Assembly (NCBI RefSeq): GCF_000378105.1
Contig: NZ_KB899255.1
Coordinates: forward strand, 1-64,000
Reading direction: 5' to 3'
Length of the DNA stretch: 64,000 nt
Source of the DNA: Rubritalea marina DSM 17716
GTDB lineage: Bacteria > Verrucomicrobiota > Verrucomicrobiia > Verrucomicrobiales > Akkermansiaceae
A program made the translations under genes and the position numbers. Position 1 is the first letter of the stretch. Each line of letters opens with the position of its first letter. The notes beneath the pieces are model-generated. The model had not been told where the DNA came from. It saw only the letters and a list, made by a program, of their open reading frames with translations, and ran no database searches. This document shows, in pieces, positions 9,727 to 17,999 of this stretch.

Positions 9727-10326
9727 ATGAAACTACTAATTGTAGACGATTCGGCGATGATTCGCCGTTCTATCAATACGGCTTACAAGGGTAGCCTATT
9801 CACTCAAATCGAGACTGCCGCGGATGGTTTGTTGGCGGTCACGATTTTCAAGCAACTCCTCCCGGATGTGGTGACGCTGGATATCACGATGCCACACATG
9901 GATGGGCTAGCAGCCATGTCGCAGATGTTGGAGATCAAGCCTGACACCGCGATCCTGGTGATCTCGGCGCTTGCGGACCATCACACGGCGATCGAGTCCC
10001 TAGCGCGTGGCGCCCACCAGTTCATCTGCAAGCCATTCACCGCTGAGGAGCTGCGTGAAGCACTCGATGATATCATCAAAAACCGCGTTCCTGCGACCGT
10101 GGAAAAGCAGGATACGGAGGTGGATGCTGAGTTAAAAAAGACCATGGCGCAGCTCACCACTGCGAGTACCCAAGTGACCCAGAAGGTGCCGAGTCCTGAA
10201 GAATATCCATCCGGCTATGTGCAACCACCAGCCGTTCCGGAGGCCGCGAAGGCAGCATTTGACGCCGTCAAATCACAGCGCCCGCTCACTGAACTCCACT
10301 CACTCAGCCCAAAACCAAAAGCGTAA
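9727..10326 (+). CDS. response regulator, single receiver domain with long tail
   Basis: Residues 1-120 form a CheY-like receiver with Asp7/Asp8, the phospho-acceptor Asp52 (VVTLDITMP) and the conserved Lys of FICKPFT. The remaining 80 or so residues are Pro/Ala/Gln-rich with no recognisable output domain, so signalling is probably by protein contact. The gene starts 4 bases after the sensor stop and is surely cotranscribed with it. It is the likely target of the sensor's Hpt and of the CheX-like protein encoded next. Confidence 0.9.
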   Translation: MKLLIVDDSAMIRRSINTAYKGSLFTQIETAADGLLAVTIFKQLLPDVVTLDITMPHMDGLAAMSQMLEIKPDTAILVISALADHHTAIESLARGAHQFICKPFTAEELREALDDIIKNRVPATVEKQDTEVDAELKKTMAQLTTASTQVTQKVPSPEEYPSGYVQPPAVPEAAKAAFDAVKSQRPLTELHSLSPKPKA

Positions 10327-10331
10327 CGACT

Positions 10332-10874
10332 ATGTCAGAAAACGAGAATAAATCCGCCACTGGAATCGATGAAGACACCATCCGATTCTTTGTTTGGTCG
10401 GTATGGAATTTTTTCCAATCAAGTACCGGGATCGAGCCGGAGGTAGGCACCCCCTACCTTTTTGATAGCTTTGATCACGACGACTATACTGGGATCATTG
10501 GAGTTTCTGGGAACCAACGCGGTGCCGTGTATTTTACCATGTGCCGTGAGTTGCTCGATTCGATCATTTCGAAGAACTTTCCAGAGTTGGAAAAGGAGGA
10601 ATGCAGCGAGGAGCAATACGAAGAAATGCGCAACGACTATGCTGGTGAGATGACAAACATCGTTTCCGGAAATGTACGCAACTACCTCGGTGAGCAATTC
10701 TTGATTTCTGTGCCTGTGGTCGTCACTGCGAAGGATACCGCGATGCGCATGACGCAGTCGACACATGGGATCATCTTCCCAGTGACTTGGAATGGTTTCC
10801 GCTGCCACCTGATCCTCAGTTTGGAGAACAATGCTCAGACCAACGAGCATGACATCCTAGAAAGGGTGTTGTGA
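10332..10874 (+). CDS. CheX-like phosphatase
   Basis: This 180-residue protein matches the CheX/CheC fold. The signature EMTNIVSGN puts Glu106 and Asn109 where CheX has the acidic and amide residues that act on the phospho-Asp of CheY. The N-terminal DEDTIRFFVWSVWNFFQ and the GIIGVSGNQRGAVYFTM segment also fit. Its position directly after a receiver-domain gene supports a role in resetting that regulator. Dephosphorylation of the neighbour is inferred from the family. Confidence 0.82.
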   Translation: MSENENKSATGIDEDTIRFFVWSVWNFFQSSTGIEPEVGTPYLFDSFDHDDYTGIIGVSGNQRGAVYFTMCRELLDSIISKNFPELEKEECSEEQYEEMRNDYAGEMTNIVSGNVRNYLGEQFLISVPVVVTAKDTAMRMTQSTHGIIFPVTWNGFRCHLILSLENNAQTNEHDILERVL

Positions 10875-11398
10875 TGGAGGGAGACATGATCCAACTGCCG
10901 ACTTCACTGAAGAAGTACCAGGCACTCAGCACCGAGGAGCACTCGGAAGTGATGATCCCGCGGGTACTTTGTCCGCTGTTTCAGCGCTTGCAGGATGAAC
11001 AGCTTACCTTGGCTGAAATTGCCTGTTTTCTAGATCTCCAGCATGAGGATGCTCAGGGATTGGTAGACCAATTGATTGGGTGTCGCTTGATTGCGGAGGC
11101 TCCGGATGTGGTCGACTTTGCCCAGTGGCTTGAGGAACTGAGGGCTGAGCCGGAACATGCTGCTGCGCTCATTGAGCCGCAGCAGGCACCTGAGGCTGAG
11201 CTCGAGATCGATGTGACTGACGAAAGTCACGAGGAGGCTAGCGATGTCACCGACATCAACATTGAGGCGCTCACGGTCGAGCTAGATGACTGTTCTGAGG
11301 GGTTCCTCGCGGAGGAACCAAGCCCAGCTGCTAGCGAGGAAGCGTTTTGCGAAGTGGACAACGCGGAATCAGAAATTTTTAGCTGCGATATCTGCTAG
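10874..11398 (+). CDS. unknown acidic protein of the sensor operon
   Basis: About 174 residues. The first 90 are probably helical and might be a small winged-helix or protein-binding domain (LTLAEIACFLDLQHEDAQGLVDQLI). The second half is very rich in Glu, Asp and Ala, is probably disordered, and ends Cys-Asp-Ile-Cys. The ATG at 10874 overlaps the cheX-like stop by one base. The next ATG at 10886 has a better ribosome-binding site (ggaggg), so the true start may be 12 bases later. Function unknown; co-expression with the signalling proteins is likely. Confidence 0.7.
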   Translation: MEGDMIQLPTSLKKYQALSTEEHSEVMIPRVLCPLFQRLQDEQLTLAEIACFLDLQHEDAQGLVDQLIGCRLIAEAPDVVDFAQWLEELRAEPEHAAALIEPQQAPEAELEIDVTDESHEEASDVTDINIEALTVELDDCSEGFLAEEPSPAASEEAFCEVDNAESEIFSCDIC

Positions 11399-11413
11399 CT
11401 ACATGAGTAAGAG

Positions 11414-11446
11414 ACCCTGGGCTCGCAAGAGCTCAGGGTTTTTTGT
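11414..11446 (+). terminator. rho-independent terminator of the sensor operon
   Basis: An 11-bp stem (accctgggctc / gagctcagggt) with a GCAA loop is followed by TTTTTTGTT. It closes the operon just before the convergent folP gene. Confidence 0.92.
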
Positions 11447-11465
11447 TGTCTCAAGCGTCGAGCGA

Positions 11466-12308
11466 TTACTCCCCGATGTTGAGTACCGCCTCAGCCATGC
11501 GCATGGCTTCATAGTTTGCGCGGATTTCGTGCACGCGGTGGATTTGAGCTCCCGCCATGCGGCCCGTGGCCGTGAGGGCGGCCGTGCCGGCATCGCGGCT
11601 CTGTGCGTCTTCTAGTCCAAGGATCGCACCGATCATGGATTTGCGTGAGACTCCCAGCATGATTGGGCGGTTGTTGACGATCAGGCCAGAGAGCCGGTGG
11701 AGTAGCTCGAGGTTGTGTTCTAGGGTCTTGCCAAAGCCGATCCCTGGATCAAAGCAAAGCGATTGTGGATTGACTCCAAGACGCGTGAGGGTGCGGTAGC
11801 GTTCTTCAAAAAACTTCCGGATCTCGCGCACGACATCTTGGTACTCAGGGTTGACTTGCATTGTGTCGGGCGTGCCTTGGCGGTGCATCACGATGACTCC
11901 GACACCCGTTTCGGCGCAGACTCGCGGCATGTTGACGTCTTGAGTGAGACCAGACACGTCATTGACGATGTCGGCACCTGCTTCGATCGCTTGGCGTGCG
12001 ACTTCCGCCTTGCTGGTGTCGATCGAGATGAGGCAGTTGCTGGCTTCGCGTAGCGCTTGGATGACGGGTACGACGCGCTTGATTTCCTCGTCGGCGCTGA
12101 CTGGTAGTGAGCCTGGTCGGGTGGATTCACCTCCGATGTCAATGATTTCGGCGCCGTCCTGAAGCATGCCGATCGCGTGCTGCACCGCTTGAGAGACATT
12201 GATGAACTTCCCTCCATCGGAAAAGGAATCTGGAGTGACGTTGAGAATTCCGGCAATCATGCCGGTCTCAGTGAGGTCAACCACTCGGCTTTTAAGTTTC
12301 CAGCGCAT
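11466..12308 (-). CDS. folP: dihydropteroate synthase
   Basis: FolP joins p-aminobenzoate to 6-hydroxymethyl-dihydropterin pyrophosphate in folate synthesis. The TIM-barrel signatures are present in order: GILNVTPDSFSDGG, IDIGGESTRPG, IVNDVSGL, FDPGIGFGKTLEHNLELL and GVSRKSMIG. The ATG at 12308 gives about 280 residues, the usual family length. An upstream TTG would add an unrelated 19-residue extension and was not chosen. The gene stands alone and convergent to the sensor operon. Confidence 0.96.
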   Translation of the reverse strand: MRWKLKSRVVDLTETGMIAGILNVTPDSFSDGGKFINVSQAVQHAIGMLQDGAEIIDIGGESTRPGSLPVSADEEIKRVVPVIQALREASNCLISIDTSKAEVARQAIEAGADIVNDVSGLTQDVNMPRVCAETGVGVIVMHRQGTPDTMQVNPEYQDVVREIRKFFEERYRTLTRLGVNPQSLCFDPGIGFGKTLEHNLELLHRLSGLIVNNRPIMLGVSRKSMIGAILGLEDAQSRDAGTAALTATGRMAGAQIHRVHEIRANYEAMRMAEAVLNIGE

Positions 12309-12386
12309 GATGTTAGTAATACAACGATTGGGGGTCTGGCAAACTGAAAACTTGTAAGGTGCCAAAATTGTCGCTTAGCTGTCCCC

Positions 12387-12989
12387 ATGTTCATGTCTCC
12401 TCGAGTTATTCTATGCGTTTTGGGCCTAACGATGGGCGCAAGTGACTTATTGCCAGCGCAGTCGAAGTCGGTGAGTGAGTCCAAGCATTTGGCTCGCATC
12501 ACTCGTAATCGTGATGGATCGACGACCGAGTTCAAGCGCGATCCCGGGAACACCACCTTGGTGAAACGCACCTACGTAGAGAAAGACAATGGGGAGCAAG
12601 TGACGCGCTCGAAGACGATCTACCGGCGCGATAAATACGGCAATCTACGTAGCGGTTTCGTCTACGATGGGCGCAATCAAAAACTCTTCCGCATCGTATA
12701 CGGCTACCATGCCGACACTGGGCGATTGATCGCCGAAAATATGTACGATGCGCGAGTGAAGCGTACCTCACCGATTGATCCAAGTAAGGAGGAACCGGTG
12801 CGTGCGACGCGTTATTATTACAATGCTCAAGGCGAGCGCAGCGCCCCGATCACCTTCACGTCGCAGGCGGGCAAGACTTCTGAAGAATTGATGGATTGGT
12901 TGGATCGCAACAAGCCAGCGAGCGACGTCGATCGCGATCCATTCCGCAACACTCCGGTGAATCCCAATTCCAGACCGCTGTCGCGCTAA
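12387..12989 (+). CDS. secreted protein of unknown function
   Basis: This 200-residue basic protein has a probable signal peptide in residues 1-25 (VILCVLGLTMGASDLLPAQS). The mature part is rich in Lys, Arg and Tyr, with short repeats of the kind (K/R)-x-Y-x-x-D/N-x-x-G (IYRRDKYGNLRSGF, VYGYHADTGRLIAENMYD) that loosely recall YD or toxin-repeat beta strands. No catalytic motif is seen. The gene is divergent from folP and may be cotranscribed with the next gene, which starts 15 bases later. It is probably a lineage-specific periplasmic or exported protein. Confidence 0.6.
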   Translation: MFMSPRVILCVLGLTMGASDLLPAQSKSVSESKHLARITRNRDGSTTEFKRDPGNTTLVKRTYVEKDNGEQVTRSKTIYRRDKYGNLRSGFVYDGRNQKLFRIVYGYHADTGRLIAENMYDARVKRTSPIDPSKEEPVRATRYYYNAQGERSAPITFTSQAGKTSEELMDWLDRNKPASDVDRDPFRNTPVNPNSRPLSR

Positions 12990-13004
12990 GCGATTTCTTT
13001 GGGT

Positions 13005-14168
13005 ATGGCTCCTTCTTCGTTGCTGACGCTGTTGCTCTGTGGAGCTGCCGTCCTTGGAGGGGTGCTATACAGTCAGAAGCATGGCGAGGTGGGTGCTGGG
13101 TCGCGGCTCAGTGAGTTGAAGCGCGAGCTGGAGCTGGCTGAGGCGCAGATTGCAGAGCTCCGAGATCACAATGCCCGGCTCAAGGCTTTGGTGCTGGCGG
13201 ATGCGCCGGTAGATTTGCCTGAGGGCGTGGTGCAATTTGTCGCGTCCAGACCGGGCGCTTCGGTGGCGCAACAAGCTCAGGCGTTCATTCGGAGCCGAGA
13301 GATCTTAGAAGAGGCCGCAAGCCAGTATTGGCTGTTAGGATTGAGCCTCGATGCCTTGTTGGCTAGAAATTATGCCATGGAGGCATTGGGCGTCCTTCCT
13401 GAGATGAGTGACTGGCAGGGGATTTTAACGGCACTGACTTACCGGGGGGCGATGGTGGTCTTTGACCCAAGTGCCGGTGAGCTATTACTAGATGAACGCT
13501 TTGATGATGGTAATGTGCACCACCTTGCGCAGCTGGTGCATGCGCTTGCTGTGGCCGCCTTGTGGGATACGGTGGAGCTCAGCGACCGAGACGACACGCG
13601 CATGGTGCAAGTGGGGATGGTATTCGCTAGAGCAAGCCAGCTTAGCCAACAATTTTACACGGAGAAGTCGCGAGCATTGGCGGTGCCGCTGCAGGCGGCT
13701 GGGGCCTCGCAGGTGGAGTTAGGGCAGCAGGGGGAAGGCGCTAAGCTCCCTGTGATGCTGGAGCGGTTTTTCCGAGACGACTGCGGGAAGTGGCTGCTGG
13801 CGAACCCTACGCTAGAGAGCTGGCCTTTGTCGACGCAGGCGGTGTTAGCTGGAACCTCGCATGAGGAGACTGGCGCAGAGATAGAGCCGCTGCCAGACGC
13901 TGAGCTGACCTGTGAGCTCGGTGTGATGGCCGCAATGGCATGTGTGCCTGAGGGGCAGGAAGCATGGGTCCTGGAAGCCTTCCAAGGGGATCAGCTGAGT
14001 ATTGCGGTGGATGTCGATGAACAGCTTTTTATCCAATGGAGCACGCGTTGGCGTGACCCTTCCTCTGCTGCTCGCTTTGTTGAGCAGTTGGCAGTCCGTG
14101 AGCATGCCGTCCGTGAGGGTGGCATGGTGATCGTGCGGCTACAACACAGTGCCTCTGGCGAGAACTAA
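13005..14168 (+). CDS. membrane-anchored coiled-coil protein of unknown function
   Basis: About 387 residues from the ATG at 13005; an earlier TTG at 12999 would add two residues. An N-terminal hydrophobic anchor (SSLLTLLLCGAAVLGGVLYS) is followed by a short coiled coil (LSELKRELELAEAQIAELRDHNARLKAL). The large remaining domain is mixed, Ala/Leu/Glu-rich, and not recognised. The topology suggests a periplasmic or outer-leaflet protein tethered at the inner membrane. It follows another exported unknown on the same strand. Confidence 0.6.
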   Translation: MAPSSLLTLLLCGAAVLGGVLYSQKHGEVGAGSRLSELKRELELAEAQIAELRDHNARLKALVLADAPVDLPEGVVQFVASRPGASVAQQAQAFIRSREILEEAASQYWLLGLSLDALLARNYAMEALGVLPEMSDWQGILTALTYRGAMVVFDPSAGELLLDERFDDGNVHHLAQLVHALAVAALWDTVELSDRDDTRMVQVGMVFARASQLSQQFYTEKSRALAVPLQAAGASQVELGQQGEGAKLPVMLERFFRDDCGKWLLANPTLESWPLSTQAVLAGTSHEETGAEIEPLPDAELTCELGVMAAMACVPEGQEAWVLEAFQGDQLSIAVDVDEQLFIQWSTRWRDPSSAARFVEQLAVREHAVREGGMVIVRLQHSASGEN

Positions 14169-14234
14169 GGGGAGCTTGAATGCATGAGGGGAAGCGCCTG
14201 TTGACGCCAGATTGAAGAGATGTACTCTACTGAT

Positions 14235-15197
14235 ATGAAAGTGGCCGTATTTAGCCCATATGCCTTGGATAGCCCTAAAGGCAATAGTGTCACGGCCAAA
14301 CGGCTGGAGCAGTTGCTGGCTACTGTAGGCCACAGCGCAAGGGCTGTGGATCGGATTGAGGCTATCGGCTTGCCAGATGCTTTGATCGCTTTGCACGCGA
14401 TTCACAGTCTCGATGCAAGCCGGCACTACAAACAACAGAGGCCCGAGGGGCGGCTCTTGATCTATCTCACAGGAACGGACATCTACGAGGTAGATCGGGC
14501 TAGCTTGCTGGACGAGTCTTTGGAGATGGCAGATGCCTTGATTGTGTCTCAGGCGGCTTCGTTAGAAAGCATCCCCGAGAGGCACCGCCCTAAAGCAGTG
14601 TTGGTTCCGGCCAGTGTTGTGCGCCCCAAGCAGTCCGAGCTCCCAACCGAGTCAGATGCGGCAGGGATGGCTGGCACTCGCTTTTGCTTTGTGGGGCACC
14701 TGCGCGAGGTGAAAAACCCGTTTTTGGTGAACCGAGCGCTTGCGGGGCTAGAGGATCCGGTGGCTGTGCTGGCGATGGGGACGGAGCTGGAGTCTGGCTA
14801 CACCCAGCGGGCCCGAGCTTATGAAGCGGCAGACCGGCGTTATCGCTACCTTGGCAATGTGCCTCATGCTGAGGCGATGGCTTGGATGCGCGCGGCTGAC
14901 TTCACCCTGAATACTTCCTTCAGTGAGGGTGGGGCAAATGCGGTGGCGGAGTCGATCGTGCTGGGGACACCTGTGTTGGCTAGCCGCATTGAGGGTAATG
15001 TGGGGATGTTGGGCGCCGAGTATATGGGGTATTTTGAGCCGGGCTCAGCGCAGTCCTTGGAGGGTTTGATGCGGCGCGTGATTCGAGATCAGAGCTTTGC
15101 CGAGGCCTTGAGGCAGCAAGCGAGAGAGCTAGCTCAGTGCTTCAGGCCAGAAGCCGAGATTGCGGCCTTGGATGCTTTGCTTTCGTCTGGCGAATAA
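14235..15197 (+). CDS. TIGR04348-type glycosyltransferase (SenB-like)
   Basis: About 320 residues from the ATG at 14235; an in-frame ATG at 14220 is also possible. The N-terminus MKVAVFSPY...GNSVTAKRLEQLL, the ALIALHAIHS segment and LLIYLTGTDIYEVD match the GT-B family TIGR04348, whose best known member is the selenosugar synthase SenB of selenoneine biosynthesis. The C-terminal half has the GT4 FSEGGANAVAESIVLGTPVLAS donor-site segment. No senA (EgtB-like) or selD/senC gene is adjacent, so a selenosugar role is only a possibility. Confidence 0.7.
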   Translation: MKVAVFSPYALDSPKGNSVTAKRLEQLLATVGHSARAVDRIEAIGLPDALIALHAIHSLDASRHYKQQRPEGRLLIYLTGTDIYEVDRASLLDESLEMADALIVSQAASLESIPERHRPKAVLVPASVVRPKQSELPTESDAAGMAGTRFCFVGHLREVKNPFLVNRALAGLEDPVAVLAMGTELESGYTQRARAYEAADRRYRYLGNVPHAEAMAWMRAADFTLNTSFSEGGANAVAESIVLGTPVLASRIEGNVGMLGAEYMGYFEPGSAQSLEGLMRRVIRDQSFAEALRQQARELAQCFRPEAEIAALDALLSSGE

Positions 15198-15248
15198 TTT
15201 AGGGTCTGAGGTTTGACATTCCTGCGTATATCGAGGATGACTTGTGGC

Positions 15249-15632
15249 ATGTTCGAGCTAAGCGGAAAAATCAAACTCATCGACCAGACACAGACCTTCA
15301 ATAGCGGTTTTACCAAACGTGAATTTGTGATCACTACGAGTGATTCAAAGTACCCACAAGACATCAAGTTTGAAGTGGTGAAAGATCGTTGTGAGCAGCT
15401 CGATCAGTACGCACTAGGCCAGGAAGTACTGGTCAACTTTGATGTCCGCGGTAATGAATACAATGGCCGCCACTACGTGAATTTAAATTGTTGGAAAATC
15501 CAGGCGGCGGGCAATGCTGGTGCAGCGCCTGCGCAGGAACCAAGTGCTGGCTTCCCCGCGAATGAGCCTGAGCCAAGTCCATCAGACTTGCGTAGCCCAA
15601 ACTACGAAGACTCTGACGATATTCCATTTTAA
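15249..15632 (+). CDS. DUF3127 SSB-like protein
   Basis: This 127-residue protein begins MFELSGKIKLIDQTQTF and carries KREFVITTSDSKYPQDIKFEVVKDRCEQLD, the DUF3127 pattern, an OB-fold thought to bind nucleic acid. A Pro/Ala/Glu-rich linker leads to the C-terminus DSDDIPF, very like the acidic tip by which bacterial SSB recruits partner proteins. The ATG at 15249 matches the family start; upstream TTG/ATG options add unrelated residues. The role is inferred to be accessory ssDNA binding. Confidence 0.75.
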   Translation: MFELSGKIKLIDQTQTFNSGFTKREFVITTSDSKYPQDIKFEVVKDRCEQLDQYALGQEVLVNFDVRGNEYNGRHYVNLNCWKIQAAGNAGAAPAQEPSAGFPANEPEPSPSDLRSPNYEDSDDIPF

Positions 15633-15674
15633 GTGATTACTTTTGCAAGCGTTAGAGCTTGCTAGAGATAAGTG

Positions 15675-16883
15675 ATGGAAAGCGTTAGGCGTAAAGTCGC
15701 AGTCGTAGGAGGAGGGCCTGCTGGCCTTCGTGCGGCTGAAGTTGCCGCGCTTTCTGGAGCTGAGGTGGTGCTCTATGATGCCATGCGATCGACTGGTCGC
15801 AAGTTTTTGGTGGCGGGCAAGAGCGGGCTCAATCTGAGCAATGCGACGCCATTTCCAGAGTTTATGGAGGTGTATGCGGGGTCGGCCCAGGTGCCGCTTC
15901 CCGCCTTTTTTTATGAGGCCTTGAGCGCCTTTGACAATGTGGCGTTGCGCGAGTGGGCTGGCGGCCTTGGTATCGAGACCTACGCGGCGAGCTCGAACAA
16001 AGTTTTCCCTGTGGGGATGAAGGCGGCGCCATTACTGAGGCGCTGGGTCGAGCGTTTACGCCAGTTGGGAGTGACGATTCGGGTGCGACATCGACTGTTA
16101 GATTTTCGAGTGGACGAGCAAGTCTTGGTGTTTGAGCACGATGGGGAGAGCTGCGAGTATCCATGTGATGCTGCGGTGCTGGCGCTTGGAGGGGGATCAT
16201 GGCCCAGCACGGGCTCTGACGGTACTTGGCAGGCATTGATGAAGGCTAAAGGGATCTCTGTGACTCCCTTGAGCTCTGCCAATTCAGGCTGGGAGTGTGC
16301 CTGGCCTCGTGTGGTGCTCGAAGCGGCAGAAGGCCTGCCTCTGAAGAATTTGGTGGTGCATGCTGGGGCGGCATCGCAGCATGGCGAATTGGTGATCACG
16401 CGCTATGGGCTTGAAGGTGGTCCGGTGTATCGGTTAGGGCCAGCGATCCGCGCTCAGGACAGCCCGCATGTTTTGATCGATTTCAAACCGACCTTCACGG
16501 AGCAGGCATTGGCTCGGAAAATGGAGTCCGTGAAGCGCGACTTTCTAGCAGCCGCTAAAGAACGTTGGAAGTTGAGCGATGCTGCTATTGCGGTGATTCG
16601 AGGGCTCTATGGGGAAGTGGATGATGCTCTCTCGCTTGCCGCCTGCGTGAAGCGATGCAAGGTGCCGCTGACTCAGCCGCGCCCGATGGATGAAGCGATT
16701 TCATCGGCTGGCGGGGTGCGATGGTCTGAGCTAGCCGCAGATTTCAGCGTGAAGCAGGTACCGTGGATGCATCTAGCGGGTGAGATGCTCGACTGGGAAG
16801 CTCCTACTGGGGGCTACTTGTTGCAGGCGGCTTTTGCCACCGGCACTGTGGCTGGGAATGCCGCCGCTGTGCTGGGCGAATAG
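15675..16883 (+). CDS. TIGR03862-type NAD(P)/FAD-dependent flavoprotein
   Basis: About 402 residues. An N-terminal dinucleotide-binding VAVVGGGPAGLRAAEVA is followed by STGRKFLVAGKSGLNLSN, the mark of the HI0933/BaiN-like flavoprotein group. ALGGGSWPSTGSDG in the middle and GEMLDWEAPTGGYLLQAAFATGTVAG at the C-terminus complete the FAD site and fit the TIGR03862 subgroup. The natural substrate is not known. A GTG three bases before the ATG at 15675 is an alternative start. Confidence 0.85.
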   Translation: MESVRRKVAVVGGGPAGLRAAEVAALSGAEVVLYDAMRSTGRKFLVAGKSGLNLSNATPFPEFMEVYAGSAQVPLPAFFYEALSAFDNVALREWAGGLGIETYAASSNKVFPVGMKAAPLLRRWVERLRQLGVTIRVRHRLLDFRVDEQVLVFEHDGESCEYPCDAAVLALGGGSWPSTGSDGTWQALMKAKGISVTPLSSANSGWECAWPRVVLEAAEGLPLKNLVVHAGAASQHGELVITRYGLEGGPVYRLGPAIRAQDSPHVLIDFKPTFTEQALARKMESVKRDFLAAAKERWKLSDAAIAVIRGLYGEVDDALSLAACVKRCKVPLTQPRPMDEAISSAGGVRWSELAADFSVKQVPWMHLAGEMLDWEAPTGGYLLQAAFATGTVAGNAAAVLGE

Positions 16884-16903
16884 AGCGTTCGTCTAGAAAC
16901 ATT

Positions 16904-16938
16904 CAGAGGCTCGCACTGTGTGGTAGCACGAGCCTCTG
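16904..16938. terminator. possible hairpin terminator after the flavoprotein gene
   Basis: A perfect 10-bp stem (cagaggctcg / cgagcctctg) with a 15-base loop starts 21 bases after the flavoprotein stop. Only a weak T-stretch follows, so it may be a terminator or an mRNA-stabilising hairpin. Confidence 0.5.
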
Positions 16939-17076
16939 TGGGGTTTATGATTGGGGGGACTTGAGCTGATGAAGCAAGGGGGGACTAATCAACTGCAATA
17001 AAAAAACTAGCTTTCGTGAATAATCAGGTCAACAGAAATGATTAAGATTCATCCTATCTGACGAAATCGTCACTAT

Positions 17077-17979
17077 TTAAAATGGTTTTGGCTCGGTTTT
17101 TATAAGTTTCACGGCTTCATCGTCTTTCATGGATTTACCGATGAGTCTCTCGGTGAAGCCCCAGAGGATGGAGCTTTGATCGATGGCTTCGACGCGTTGG
17201 GTCGAAGAGATGGGTTTACCCAGAGCATTGATGCCGGTTGAAGAGATTTCCCAATGGTGGTCGATGTGTTTCCAGCTAGCCTGTGAGTGGCTACCATTGG
17301 AATCGAAGCTCCATGAGATGATGCGTTCCTTGATGGGGTCCCAGCCGATGCGCATGGTGAGCAAGGTGGGATCGTCATCGCCCATGCTGTATTGGCCGCG
17401 GCCCATGAGCCATGAGCCAGAGGGGTCCCAGCGGAAGTTGATGGTGAGCTTGCCGTGTTCGGAGAGCGGGGCAACCCAGTCGCCGACGAGGCCTTCGATT
17501 TGCTGGAGCGCTTCGAAGGCGGGTTTTGCGGAGACGTCGTGGTTGCGCGATTGGACGATTTTCCATTCACCGTCTGCTTGTTGCTGTGAGATTAACTGGT
17601 AGAGGTAGGCGCTGTTATTTTCTTCGTGAGAATTGAAGCGGATGGAACCTTCTTCGAGCACCAGCTGGGGGGTGATGAAGCGGATCGAGGCTCGCGTCAG
17701 GTTGACCACGGCGTTTGGTTCGCTATCGAAGATCATCATGTAATGTTGTTCGATGGCGTCGTGGCCGGCGAGTTTGACATTTTCTTGTAAGAGAATCTCG
17801 CCTTGATCGGCATAGAGTGCGGTGAGGGCGCTGGAGTTTTTTTGGTTGAACGCCTCGACGTAGCGTTCTGCAATGGTCTGATACTTGGCCCAGTTGGCAT
17901 CGTGTCCGTGGTCGTCTGCCTGTGCTAGTGTGCTGGTGGCCAGAACTGCTGCGAAGCTGAGGGTTTTAGGAAGTCGCAT
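17077..17979 (-). CDS. secreted SnoaL/DUF4440-like protein
   Basis: The 300-residue protein has a signal peptide (residues 1-21, ending LAQA-DD). A SnoaL/NTF2-like domain follows (about 30-150: YVEAFNQKNSSALTALYADQGEILLQE, ending WKIVQSRNHDVS). The C-terminal half (about 160-300) resembles lipocalin-like DUF1579 beta strands (GDWVAPLS...INFRWDPSGSWLMG...RIGWDPIKERIISWSFDSNGSHSQASW). Such pairs are common in exported proteins of PVC bacteria. No catalytic residues can be named. Confidence 0.7.
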   Translation of the reverse strand: MRLPKTLSFAAVLATSTLAQADDHGHDANWAKYQTIAERYVEAFNQKNSSALTALYADQGEILLQENVKLAGHDAIEQHYMMIFDSEPNAVVNLTRASIRFITPQLVLEEGSIRFNSHEENNSAYLYQLISQQQADGEWKIVQSRNHDVSAKPAFEALQQIEGLVGDWVAPLSEHGKLTINFRWDPSGSWLMGRGQYSMGDDDPTLLTMRIGWDPIKERIISWSFDSNGSHSQASWKHIDHHWEISSTGINALGKPISSTQRVEAIDQSSILWGFTERLIGKSMKDDEAVKLIKTEPKPF

Positions 17980-17999
17980 CGTGTGTGTGGTGTGAGTGC

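Noticed and set aside
15198-15248. Earlier TTG and ATG starts for the DUF3127 gene
   Set aside because: They add residues not seen in the family, whose members start with the Met-x-x-x-Gly-Lys pattern found at 15249.
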